From Oscillospiraceae bacterium (lineage in GTDB: Bacteria > Bacillota > Clostridia > Oscillospirales > Oscillospiraceae), in assembly GCA_009780435.1 (NCBI GenBank), contig WRAB01000005.1:1-64000 (forward strand): a stretch of 64,000 nt of DNA, given 5' to 3'. Positions 49,664 through 58,135 of the stretch are shown piece by piece (position 1 is the first letter of the stretch; every line of letters begins with the position of its first letter). The position numbers and the translations under genes are program-made. The notes beneath the pieces were generated by a model, which saw only the letters and a list, made by a program, of their open reading frames with translations, searched no databases and was not told the origin of the DNA.

Positions 49664-51523
49664 CTATACCCGTTTCACCTGCTTATCCAACTGGGCCCGG
49701 GATAGGCAAAAGGAGATGGGTCTGCCGTGGGGGCAGTATTTAACTTCTCCCGCCAGGACCCGGCCCGCCAGTTGGTGGAGCTCCAGGGGATCGCTCCGGC
49801 GGCCGGCTTTGATGGCGGCTTTACAGGCGATGGTGTGGCGGATATCATCCCGGATTTCTTGGAGATCGGGAGATTGCCCCTGGATCAGCTTCTCCGCCAG
49901 CTCGGATAAAAACGGTTCCATGTGATCCAAGTCAATCTCTTCCGGCACCTGGCGGACGGCCACTGTCCCCAGGCCGAACTGATCCAGCTCGAAGCCGAAT
50001 TGCGCTAAGTATCCGGCGTGTTCCGCCAGTGTAGCGGTGATTTGGGGGCCTAAGTCCACGATGATAGGTTCTAAGAGAATCTGGGGCATGGGGGCGTAGT
50101 CCTCGGATTGGAGGGCGGCGAACAAAATCCGCTCGTGGGCGGCGTGTTTGTCGATGAATAGGAGGGTATCCCCCTGCTCGACGAGGATATAAGTGCCCAA
50201 GGCCTCGCCGATGACCCGATAGGGGGGCATCTCCGAGGCGATCTCCGCAGGATCGGACGGAGCGGGTGATTTCTCCGGGGGAGCGGGCGCTTTGTTTTCG
50301 GAGTTCGATGTCGGGAGCGGAAGCGCCGTCTGCGCAATCGGCGGCGGGGCGGGGCTGGCGTCCGGCAGGGGGAAACGGCTCTGGTAGACCACTGCCGCCG
50401 TATCCCGCAGCGTCCCCGGATCGGAGAGGGGGGGCGGTTGGGTGTCGGATGCTTTCGATCCACCGGACACAGGGGGTGGCGGGGCATCCAAGACTCGTTG
50501 CGTCCCTTTGGAAAGAGAAATCTCCGGCATGTGGGTGCTCTGATCCAGGGCGGCCAGGACACTGTAATACACCGCGTCAAAGACCTCTTTTTCATAGAGA
50601 AATTTGACCTCGGTCTTGGCCGGGTGGACATTCACATCCACGGCCCTGGGGTTGAGCGCGAGATATAGGATACAGCCGGGGAATTTCCCGGAGAGCAGGG
50701 TGTTTTGATAGGCCCGCTCCAGGGCGGCGGCGAGAAACTTGGAGCGAATCTGCCTGCCGTTGACAAAGAAATACTGGTGGCCCCGATTGCCCCGGGACTC
50801 CTCTGGGGCGGTGACGAAACCGGACACGGCGATCTCCTCGCCCCGGTTGTCCACCTCCACGAGACTTTTGGCGAATGTCCGCCCCAAGAGGGTGTAGATG
50901 GCCGAGCGAATCTGCCCGTCGCCGGGGGTGTGGTACTCCTCTTTCTCGTCTTTGATATAGCGAAAGCTCACGCCGGGATGGGACAGGGCGGAGCTTACGA
51001 GCATGGCGGTGATAGCGGCCCCCTCGGCCTTATCGCTCTTCATAAACTTGAGCCGGGCGGGGGTATTGAAAAAGAGGTCCCGCACAATAATTGTCGTCCC
51101 TACGGGACAACCTGCCGGAGATACATCCGTGACCCGGCCCGCCTCTACTGTGACGCCTGTCCCCGCCCCGGCCTCGGATTGACAGGTGAGCAGATCAATC
51201 CGGCTCACGGCGGCGATGGCGGCCAGGGCCTCTCCACGGAAGCCCAGGGTGCCGATAGCCTCCAAATCCTGGCCCGTGGCGAGCTTGCTGGTGGCATGGC
51301 GCAAAAATGCGGTCTCGGCATCGGATTTCTCCATGCCGGAACCGTTGTCTGTGACCCGGATATAGGTCAGGCCCCCGCCTTTGATCTCCAGGGTGATTGC
51401 CGTAGCGCCTGCGTCCAGTGCGTTTTCCACCAATTCTTTGACCACGCTAGCAGGCCGCTCCACCACCTCGCCGGCGGCGATGAGATCGGCCACGTGGGGG
51501 TCTAGTTGTCTAATAATACCCAT
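49664..51523 (-). CDS. mutL: DNA mismatch repair protein MutL
   Basis: 619 residues. The GHL ATPase domain has ELVENALDAGAT, DNGSGMEKSD and GFRGEALAAI; a Pro/Ala/Ser-rich linker (about 330-420) joins the C-terminal dimerisation domain. That domain has the endonuclease-type motifs LFIDKHAAHERILF (usually DQHAAQERxxxE), ACKAAIKAG and CPHGRPI. The metal-site Asp, His and first Glu are kept, Gln is Lys and the last Glu of the motif is Ala. Works with MutS (53.2 kb). Divergent from miaB-mutS across 157 bp. ATG at 51523. Confidence 0.95.
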   Translation of the reverse strand: MGIIRQLDPHVADLIAAGEVVERPASVVKELVENALDAGATAITLEIKGGGLTYIRVTDNGSGMEKSDAETAFLRHATSKLATGQDLEAIGTLGFRGEALAAIAAVSRIDLLTCQSEAGAGTGVTVEAGRVTDVSPAGCPVGTTIIVRDLFFNTPARLKFMKSDKAEGAAITAMLVSSALSHPGVSFRYIKDEKEEYHTPGDGQIRSAIYTLLGRTFAKSLVEVDNRGEEIAVSGFVTAPEESRGNRGHQYFFVNGRQIRSKFLAAALERAYQNTLLSGKFPGCILYLALNPRAVDVNVHPAKTEVKFLYEKEVFDAVYYSVLAALDQSTHMPEISLSKGTQRVLDAPPPPVSGGSKASDTQPPPLSDPGTLRDTAAVVYQSRFPLPDASPAPPPIAQTALPLPTSNSENKAPAPPEKSPAPSDPAEIASEMPPYRVIGEALGTYILVEQGDTLLFIDKHAAHERILFAALQSEDYAPMPQILLEPIIVDLGPQITATLAEHAGYLAQFGFELDQFGLGTVAVRQVPEEIDLDHMEPFLSELAEKLIQGQSPDLQEIRDDIRHTIACKAAIKAGRRSDPLELHQLAGRVLAGEVKYCPHGRPISFCLSRAQLDKQVKRV

Positions 51524-51630
51524 ATAGGTTGCACCTCGAAATGTTACTGTATTTCCTCTTTCCTAATTATACCGGATGGCCATTGTAAATGCTAGGATAA
51601 AATGATAAAATAACCGCAATACAAAAATTG

Positions 51631-51657
51631 TGTAGGGGGCGGCGTCCCCGACGCCCT
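51631..51657. repeat. GC-rich interspersed repeat between mutL and miaB
   Basis: TGTAGGGGGCGGCGTCCCCG followed by ACGCCCT is the reverse complement of the repeat type at 39354-39384 and 4589-4613. Confidence 0.6.
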
Positions 51658-51680
51658 GTTTCACAGGAGGTTTTCATCCC

Positions 51681-53099
51681 TTGAAAAAACCAAAGCGCAT
51701 AGAAGTGGCCCCGGCGGACGTCTCCCGCCAGCGGGAGATTGCAAAAGAAATACATGCACTACACCGACACAGGCAAACACCGCCCTTGGCCTTAGTGGAC
51801 ACATATGGCTGTCAGCAAAACGAGGCGGACAGCGAGATTATCCGTGGATATCTGGCCGAGATGGGCTATGTTTTCACAGATGCAGAGCGAGACGCAGACG
51901 TGATTATTATCAACACCTGCGCCGTCCGGGAGAGTGCGGAAAACCGGGTCTGGGGCAACGTGGGTGCCTTGACCCACACAAAGCGGGACAAGCCGGAGCA
52001 GCTCATCGTCCTCTGTGGGTGTATGGCCCAACAGGAGAGCGTGGCGGAGCGGGTGCGGGACTCCTTCCGCCATGTGGATCTGGTTTTCGGCCCCCACGCC
52101 CTGTGGCGGCTGCCGGAATTTATCAAGCAACTCCTCACGGAGCGAGGCCGGATTTTTGAAATCTCAGACACGGAGGGTACCATCGCCGAGGATCTGCCCC
52201 AGGTGCGGACAGAGGGGCCTGCGGCGTGGCTCTCCATCATGTACGGGTGCGACAACTTTTGCACCTACTGCATCGTCCCTCACGTCCGGGGCAGAGAGCG
52301 GAGCCGTGCACCGGAGCGGATTTTGGAAGATGCGAAAAAGCTCATCGCCGACGGGGTGAAGGATATTACCCTTTTGGGGCAAAACGTCAACGCCTACGGC
52401 CAGGATTTAGACGGGGACATGGACTTCGCCTGGCTCTTAGAGCAATTAAACGCCCTGCCCGGTGATTTTTTAATCCGGTTTATGACAAGCCACCCCAAAG
52501 ACGCTACGGAGCGGCTCTTTGCCGCTATGGCCCGCTGTGACAAAGTGGCGAAGCACATCCATCTGCCCGTCCAGGCGGGCAATTCCCGTGTGCTCTCTGC
52601 CATGAACCGGGGGTACACGAAGGCAGATTATCTGGAACGCATTGCCACGGCCCGGCGGTATATGCCGGAGATTATCCTCACCAGTGATATTATCGTGGGA
52701 TTCCCCGGTGAGACGGAGGCGGAGTTTACGGATACGTTGGACGTGTTGGAGACCGTCCAGTTCGACGCCCTGTTCACCTTTATCTTCTCCCCCCGCTCCG
52801 GCACCCCGGCGGCGGAGATGGATGACCCCGTATCCCGGGCGGAAAAACAGGTCTGGTTTGACCGGCTTCTGACCCTGCAAAATGATATCTCCGCCAAGCG
52901 GCACCGGGCCTACATTGGCACGGTACAGCGCATCCTGATCGACGGCAAAGGCGACGACGCCCGCTACGGCCTCACCGGCCGCACCGAGGGTGGACGGTTG
53001 ATCCGCCTTGCGGGGGATGAGGCATTGATCGGGCAGTTTTGTCAGGTGGAGATCACAGATGCGTCCACTTGGTCTTTGACGGGGAAGTTGGTTGGGTGA
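51681..53099 (+). CDS. miaB: tRNA-2-methylthio-N6-dimethylallyladenosine synthase
   Basis: Adds the methylthio group at position 37 of tRNAs reading UNN codons. 472 residues: N-terminal UPF0004 domain with three Cys (DTYGCQQNEAD, INTCAVRESA, LCGCMAQQES), the radical SAM motif CDNFCTYCIVPHVRGRERSR near 190, and a C-terminal TRAM domain. TTG start at 51681 with AGGAGG ten bases ahead. Directly precedes mutS (52 bp), a linkage common in Firmicutes; the gap contains a short GCCTCCTTT/AAAGGAGC hairpin. Confidence 0.95.
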   Translation: MKKPKRIEVAPADVSRQREIAKEIHALHRHRQTPPLALVDTYGCQQNEADSEIIRGYLAEMGYVFTDAERDADVIIINTCAVRESAENRVWGNVGALTHTKRDKPEQLIVLCGCMAQQESVAERVRDSFRHVDLVFGPHALWRLPEFIKQLLTERGRIFEISDTEGTIAEDLPQVRTEGPAAWLSIMYGCDNFCTYCIVPHVRGRERSRAPERILEDAKKLIADGVKDITLLGQNVNAYGQDLDGDMDFAWLLEQLNALPGDFLIRFMTSHPKDATERLFAAMARCDKVAKHIHLPVQAGNSRVLSAMNRGYTKADYLERIATARRYMPEIILTSDIIVGFPGETEAEFTDTLDVLETVQFDALFTFIFSPRSGTPAAEMDDPVSRAEKQVWFDRLLTLQNDISAKRHRAYIGTVQRILIDGKGDDARYGLTGRTEGGRLIRLAGDEALIGQFCQVEITDASTWSLTGKLVG

Positions 53100-53151
53100 G
53101 ATCAAAAGCCTCCTTTAAAAAGGAGCCTATAATGAAAGGAAGGATCACCAC

Positions 53152-55749
53152 ATGGAACTAACCCCCATGATGCGGCAGTATCGGGATATTAAGGCCCAGT
53201 ATCCGGACACCATCTTGTTCTTCCGGTTGGGCGATTTCTATGAGATGTTCGAGGACGATGCCCGTCTGGCCTCTAAGGAACTGGATTTGACCCTCACCTC
53301 CCGGGACAAGGGGAAGAGCGAGGAGGAGCGGATTCCCATGTGCGGGGTGCCGTATCACTCCAGTGAGGCGTATATTGCACGGCTTCTGGCCAAGGGGATC
53401 AAAGTGGCCCTCTGTGAGCAGACGGAGGATCCGACCCAGGCGAAAGGCTTGGTCAACCGGGAGGTCGTCCGGGTATTTACCCCCGGCACGATTATGGAGG
53501 GGGCTATGCTGGAAGAGGGGAAAGCCACTTATCTGACGGCGGTCTGTTTGAACGGTGACCGGGGTGGCATCGCCTTTGCCGATATCTCCACGGGGGAGCT
53601 GTTCGCCACGGGTTTTCCGGAAAACGCGGCGGATCACATAGTCAACGAGCTGGGACGCTTTTCGCCCTCCGAGGCGGTGCTGGATCTCCCGGCGGCGAAG
53701 GATTCTACAATCAACGGATATTTTCGGCAGCAGCGGGACTGTCTCTGCCAGACCGACGAGGAGCGGTTCGCCCTTGACTTGGCCACGGAGCGGATCGCCC
53801 GGCAGTTTGGCAAAAGTGCGGAGGAACTGGGCATCGCCGATGCGCCGGAGGTGATCTCCGCCGTGGGTGGGCTTTTGGCCTATCTCATTGACACCCAAAA
53901 GCGGGATTTGAGCCATTTGAACACTCTGACGTATTACGCCACCGGGCAGTACATGGAGTTAGACCTGGTCACCCGGAGAAATCTGGAACTTACAGAGACC
54001 CTCCGCTCCGGCGAGAAAAAGGGGAGCCTCCTCTGGGTGCTGGATCAGACCCGCACCCCCATGGGCGCACGGCTCCTGCGGGATTGGATCGCCAAGCCCC
54101 TCTTGGATACCACGGCAATTCGAGCACGGCTCTCGGCTGTGTCTGATCTGGTCGCTGACACCATGACACGGGGGGAGCTCCGTTTGATCCTCCGGGATAT
54201 TGGAGATATTCAGCGGCTCATCGGCAAGGCGGTCTACGGCTCCGCCGGGGGGCGGGATCTGCGGACGTTGGCCCTCTCGCTGGAAAAACTGCCGGAGATC
54301 AAAGGGTTTCTGCAAGATAAGACCGACTCAAAACTGGCGGCCCTGGCCGCTGTAGATCCGCTCTCGGATATGGCAGTTCTCATCAACGCCGCCATCTGTG
54401 ATGAGCCGCCCTTTTCCGTCCGGGAGGGGGGGATCATCCGGGTGGGCTACGACCCGGAGGTGGATCGGCTCCGCCATCTGCTCACCAACAGCAACGATGA
54501 ACTGCGGCGGATTGAATCCCAGGAACGGGAGCGGACGGGGAAACGGCTGAAAGTTGGGTATAATAAGGTTTTTGGGTATTATATTGAGATCCCCCGCTCC
54601 GCCAGCGATGATGTGCCGCCGGAATATGTCCGCAAGCAGACCTTGGCCAACTGTGAGCGGTTCATTACCCAAGAACTGAAAGAACTGGAGATGGCCCTCC
54701 TCACGGCCAAAGACTCTCTGGAGGCGCGGGAATATGAGCTATTTACCCAGGTCCGGGAGACCGTTGCCGCCCAGGTGACTCGGTTCCAATCCGCCGCCGC
54801 CAAAGTTGCGGAGCTGGATGTCATCACGGGCCTCGCCGAGGCGGCGGTCAAGCGCAACTATATCGTGCCGGAGATCGAAGACAGTGCCAGCATTGAGATC
54901 AAAGATGGCCGCCACCCCGTGGTGGAGGTCATGCAGCGAGACAGCCTCTTTGTGGCAAACGACACGAATCTCGACGGGGAGAGCCGTCGGGCCATGATTA
55001 TTACTGGCCCCAACATGGCGGGAAAGAGCACCTATATGCGCCAGACGGCGCTGATTGTTCTCATGGCTCAAATTGGGAGTTTTGTCCCCGCCCGGGCGGC
55101 AAAAATCGGCGTGGTGGACCGGATTTTCACTCGGATTGGGGCGTCGGATGACCTGGGCGCAGGCCGTTCCACCTTTATGGTGGAGATGACCGAGGTGGCG
55201 GACATCTTGAAAAACGCCACGGACCGCAGTCTCATCATCTTAGACGAGATCGGCAGAGGCACCAGCACCTATGACGGCATGAGCATCGCCCGGGCGGTAT
55301 TGGAACACTGCGCCAGCCGGGAGACCTTAGGGGCCAAGACCCTCTTCGCCACCCATTACCACGAATTGACCACCCTGGAGAAAGAACTGCTGGGCGTGAA
55401 AAACTACAACATTGCCGCAAAAAAACAGGGGGACGATATCATATTCCTCCGCAAGATCGTCCCCGGTGGGGCCGATGACAGCTACGGTATTGAGGTGGCA
55501 AAACTGGCCGGGGTGCCGGAGGGGGTCATTGGTCGTGCCCGCGAGGTGCTCCGAGCCTTAGAGCAGGGAGAACACCCGGCCCCCGGCAGCTTCAAACAGG
55601 TGAGTCTCTGGGAGCCGGAGAACAGACCGGAACCCCTGTCGGATTTCGCCGTCCAGCGGTTGCGGGATTTGGATCTCAACGTGCTGACGCCCTTAGAGGC
55701 CATGCAGACACTGTTTGAACTGAAGAAGACACTGGAAGAAGAGGTATAA
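53152..55749 (+). CDS. mutS: DNA mismatch repair protein MutS
   Basis: 865 residues. The mismatch-binding Phe-x-Glu is in FFRLGDFYEMFEDDA (residues about 23-37), followed by connector, lever and clamp domains, and the ABC ATPase with Walker A GPNMAGKSTYMRQ, the signature region STFMVEMTEVADILKNA, Walker B SLIILDEIGRGTSTYDG and ATHYHEL. Recognises mismatches and recruits MutL. ATG at 53152 with GAAAGGA. Its TAA shares a base with the next gene's ATG, so the CPBP gene is coupled. Confidence 0.96.
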   Translation: MELTPMMRQYRDIKAQYPDTILFFRLGDFYEMFEDDARLASKELDLTLTSRDKGKSEEERIPMCGVPYHSSEAYIARLLAKGIKVALCEQTEDPTQAKGLVNREVVRVFTPGTIMEGAMLEEGKATYLTAVCLNGDRGGIAFADISTGELFATGFPENAADHIVNELGRFSPSEAVLDLPAAKDSTINGYFRQQRDCLCQTDEERFALDLATERIARQFGKSAEELGIADAPEVISAVGGLLAYLIDTQKRDLSHLNTLTYYATGQYMELDLVTRRNLELTETLRSGEKKGSLLWVLDQTRTPMGARLLRDWIAKPLLDTTAIRARLSAVSDLVADTMTRGELRLILRDIGDIQRLIGKAVYGSAGGRDLRTLALSLEKLPEIKGFLQDKTDSKLAALAAVDPLSDMAVLINAAICDEPPFSVREGGIIRVGYDPEVDRLRHLLTNSNDELRRIESQERERTGKRLKVGYNKVFGYYIEIPRSASDDVPPEYVRKQTLANCERFITQELKELEMALLTAKDSLEAREYELFTQVRETVAAQVTRFQSAAAKVAELDVITGLAEAAVKRNYIVPEIEDSASIEIKDGRHPVVEVMQRDSLFVANDTNLDGESRRAMIITGPNMAGKSTYMRQTALIVLMAQIGSFVPARAAKIGVVDRIFTRIGASDDLGAGRSTFMVEMTEVADILKNATDRSLIILDEIGRGTSTYDGMSIARAVLEHCASRETLGAKTLFATHYHELTTLEKELLGVKNYNIAAKKQGDDIIFLRKIVPGGADDSYGIEVAKLAGVPEGVIGRAREVLRALEQGEHPAPGSFKQVSLWEPENRPEPLSDFAVQRLRDLDLNVLTPLEAMQTLFELKKTLEEEV

Positions 55750-56462
55750 TGTCCATGAGAGAAGAACGTGTGTTCATAGGCCCCAGCAGACGAGAGTGGA
55801 TATTTGGGTTGGCTTATCTCTTTGCGCACGTGTTCTTCCTCCAGTCGATGATTCTGGAAATTCTGTTTTTGCTTATTTCGGCCTTTGACATTGTCGTCAC
55901 GGACGTTTTGTTCAATATAATTTGGTTTGCCATCGCCTTCGTGGTTCTTGTGATTTTTTTATGGAGCTATCTCCGGGCCGGTTTTGCCCGGTTTTTGGAA
56001 TACGGCCTCTCCAACCTAACCACGTTGCTGGCGGGGTATGGCATATACTTGGCTTTGGCTTTTTTGCTGAATAGGATCCTCTTTTCAATACTGCCGGAAT
56101 TGCCCAGCCCAAATAACGATGTGGTAATGGAGATGGCCGTCTTAGAGTTCTGGCCCATGTTCGCTGTTGCCGTTTTGTTGGCCCCGGTGGTGGAGGAGAT
56201 ATTTTTCCGCGGGGTGATGTTTGCACCCCTCCGGAATGTTAGTCGGTTGCTGGCCTATGCCGTGTCCAGTCTGGCCTTCGGGCTTTGGCACGTGATCCAG
56301 TTTCTGATTTTCGACTTCTCGCCCCTGCTCTTTGTGACCGCGCTGATCTACGTCCCGGCGGGGATTGCCTTGGCCTGGGTCTATGAGCGGAGTGGAAGTA
56401 TCTGGACGCCCATCGCGCTCCACGCCTTCATCAACGCTGTGGTCTTTGCTTTGATGAGGTAG
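55749..56462 (+). CDS. CPBP family intramembrane glutamic endopeptidase
   Basis: 237 residues with about seven hydrophobic segments. The Abi/CPBP motifs are intact: EEIFFRGVMF (Glu-Glu-x-x-x-Arg), FGLWHVIQF and HAFINAVVF. Such proteases act on CAAX-like or bacteriocin and signalling substrates; none is identifiable here. The ATG at 55749 overlaps the mutS stop by one base, an unusual partner for a mismatch repair operon. Confidence 0.88.
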   Translation: MSMREERVFIGPSRREWIFGLAYLFAHVFFLQSMILEILFLLISAFDIVVTDVLFNIIWFAIAFVVLVIFLWSYLRAGFARFLEYGLSNLTTLLAGYGIYLALAFLLNRILFSILPELPSPNNDVVMEMAVLEFWPMFAVAVLLAPVVEEIFFRGVMFAPLRNVSRLLAYAVSSLAFGLWHVIQFLIFDFSPLLFVTALIYVPAGIALAWVYERSGSIWTPIALHAFINAVVFALMR

Positions 56463-56534
56463 GTATCAGCGGGATATAATTAAAATTTAATAGATATTTA
56501 TATCAAACTTTATTCTTTTGTAACATTCAGGGGG

Positions 56535-56663
56535 TATAGTAAGAATGCAAGTCAGCACCAAATCCCCATCGCACTCACAAGTGCGGCAGTCAATCTTTTT
56601 CATTTTATCCTCTTTTTCAATTGGCGCTGTTCGGAGCAGATCTCCGGACAGCCCCTTTTTTTT
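56535..56663 (+). ncRNA. Possible small RNA ending in an orphan terminator
   Basis: A TATAGT (56535-56540) with a poor -35 lies upstream of a strong intrinsic terminator, GCTGTTCGGAG / CTCCGGACAGC (56626-56652) followed by CCC and eight T. The terminator is 164 bp after the CPBP stop and precedes the next gene, so it may end the mutS-CPBP message or a short separate RNA of about 110-120 nt. The interval has no open frame of note but contains the hairpin GCACTCACAAGTGC (56572-56585). Confidence 0.4.
56626..56663 (+). terminator. Strong rho-independent terminator
   Basis: An 11-bp stem (one G-T pair) with a 5-base loop and an eight-T run. Directly abuts the interspersed hairpin repeat copy 2. 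Confidence 0.85.
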
Positions 56664-56730
56664 CGTGGTTCCCCGCCGTAGGCGGGGAATCAGAGTAATA
56701 AATTTTTCTGCTTTTTGGCTCTAAAGTAAT
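56656..56730. repeat. Interspersed hairpin repeat, copy 2
   Basis: TTCCCCGCC GTA GGCGGGGAA (56669-56689) followed by a CAGAGTAATAA and GCTTTTTGGCTCTAAAGTAAT segment that aligns with the repeat at 31602-31675, where the stem is longer. The remaining bases up to 56778 contain CAATCCCCGCC, a fragment of the same core, and the ribosome binding site of the next gene. Confidence 0.7.
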
Positions 56731-56778
56731 ATAACAATCCCCGCCCTGCAATATGCTATATGGACAGGGGGTGGCATA

Positions 56779-57834
56779 TTGGAAAAACAAGGCGTTTCTG
56801 GGATTAAAATTGCCATGGTGTATATCGGCACCGTGGTGGGGGCGGGGTTTGCCACGGGACAGGAGATATTGCAATTCTTTGTGTCCTTCGGCCTAAGGGG
56901 GCTGTGGGGGGCGCTGCTCACCACGGTGCTCTTTATGTTTTTTGGGGTTGTGACCATGCAGATCGGTTATACCCTCCGGGCCAAATCTCATCTGGAGGTG
57001 ATCGGCCATGCCGGGGGAGGGCGGTTTCAGCCGGTGATGGATGTGCTCATCATGGTCTCTCTCTTCGGGGCGCTCACGGCTATGATGGCGGGGACGGGGG
57101 CGCTCTTTGCCCAGCAGTGGGGGATTAGCGCCGCCCTGGGGAGCTTGATCATGGGGGCATTGACGGTGCTGACTGTCCTCAGGGGGTTGGGCGGAGTGAT
57201 CCATGCGATTAGTATTGTCGTCCCCTTTTTACTGGTGTCGGTTTTGACCATCAGTGTGTTTTCCCTAGTGCAATCCCCGCCGGATTTGACGGCGGGGATT
57301 GCACTCACGGGGCGAGGATTTATGGGCAATTGGCTCACGGCGGCGATTCTCTATGTCTCCTATAATATCCTCATGTCTGTGTCCGTGCTGGGGCCTGCGG
57401 GGGGGCTGGCCACGGATCGGCGGGCCGTTTGGCGGGGCGGTGTACTGGGCGGGGCGGGACTGGGGGCGGCGTCCATCCTGATCTATTTGGCGCTATCCGG
57501 CACACGGGCCGAGACGGGACATTTGGAGGTGCCCATCCTGCATATGGCGGGGGGGATCGCCCCTATAGCGGGCGCACTCTACTCCCTCGTGCTCTTAGCG
57601 GAGATATACACCACCGCCGTAGGGGCTCTGTACGGATTTTCCGCCCGGATTCTGGCGGGGCGGAATCGGCGTTTTGGGGTGCGGGTGATCATCGGTGCGG
57701 CGGCGGGGGCGTTCTTGGTCAGCTTATTCGGGTTCTCCGGTCTGGTGCGATATATGTATCCCCTACAGGGCTACGGCGGGATTATTCTGCTGATTGCGCT
57801 GGTGTGGGTGAAAGTTCGGGGCGGGTTAAAATGA
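56779..57834 (+). CDS. YkvI-type membrane transporter (LeuT-fold)
   Basis: 351 residues, ten or more hydrophobic segments. IKIAMVYIGTVVGAGFATGQ at the N-terminus is the signature of the YkvI (COG3949) family of putative amino acid or cation-coupled carriers; HLEVIGHAGGGRFQPVMDVL and VGALYGFSARI are also typical. TTG start at 56779 with AGGGGGTGG. Within the gene a perfect 15-bp inverted repeat (57267-57305) encodes a short extramembrane loop, SLVQSPPDLTAGIALTG. Substrate unknown. A long hairpin overlaps the stop codon. Confidence 0.85.
   Translation: MEKQGVSGIKIAMVYIGTVVGAGFATGQEILQFFVSFGLRGLWGALLTTVLFMFFGVVTMQIGYTLRAKSHLEVIGHAGGGRFQPVMDVLIMVSLFGALTAMMAGTGALFAQQWGISAALGSLIMGALTVLTVLRGLGGVIHAISIVVPFLLVSVLTISVFSLVQSPPDLTAGIALTGRGFMGNWLTAAILYVSYNILMSVSVLGPAGGLATDRRAVWRGGVLGGAGLGAASILIYLALSGTRAETGHLEVPILHMAGGIAPIAGALYSLVLLAEIYTTAVGALYGFSARILAGRNRRFGVRVIIGAAAGAFLVSLFGFSGLVRYMYPLQGYGGIILLIALVWVKVRGGLK
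57267..57305. repeat. Perfect 15-bp palindromic hairpin inside a coding sequence
   Basis: AGTGCAATCCCCGCC and GGCGGGGATTGCACT flank a 9-base loop. The central CCCCGCC/GGCGGGG is shared with the intergenic hairpins at 31.6, 32.35 and 56.7 kb, suggesting an in-frame insertion of the same kind of element. Confidence 0.65.
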
Positions 57835-57867
57835 GAAGAGGATTGCCGCCCGGCAGTCCTCTTCTCA
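57832..57867 (+). terminator. Long hairpin overlapping the stop of the YkvI-type gene
   Basis: TGAGAAGAGGATTGCCG / CGGCAGTCCTCTTCTCA forms a 17-bp stem with one G-T pair and a two-base loop; it includes the TGA stop codon. No T-run follows, so termination strength is uncertain. Confidence 0.6.
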
Positions 57868-58035
57868 AATGCTGTACATGAATGGGGCGGGCGAACACTG
57901 TTCGCCCCTACAAGAACAGTTTTCGTAGGGGCGCACATTGTGCGCCCGTGTTATACATTGTAGAACGACGCCTCCTTTGAAAAAGGGGCCTGTGTGCTGT
58001 TCCAATAAAAAACATGGAATTTTACAAATTTAGTA
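57868..58035. repeat. Intergenic region with two GGGCG-type repeats
   Basis: GGGCGAACACTGTTCGCCC (57889-57907) and GGGGCGCACATTGTGCGCCC (57928-57947) belong to the repeat family of 4.5 and 47.1 kb; GCCTCCTTTGAAAAAGGGGCC (57966-57986) is a shortened copy of the 47-kb GCCTCC repeat. No gene seen. Confidence 0.65.
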
Positions 58036-58064
58036 TTGCAAAGTTGTCCGCAATTCGATATAAT
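58036..58064 (+). promoter_or_regulatory. Promoter of the PrsA-like gene
   Basis: TTGCAA (58036-58041) and TATAAT (58059-58064), spacing 17, 72 bp upstream of the ATG at 58136. Confidence 0.7.
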
Positions 58065-58135
58065 ACAAAATTAGTGTAATACGCCTTCAACCAGAAAATA
58101 CGTTGAATACTTTATCGATAAAGGAATGACAGCAT

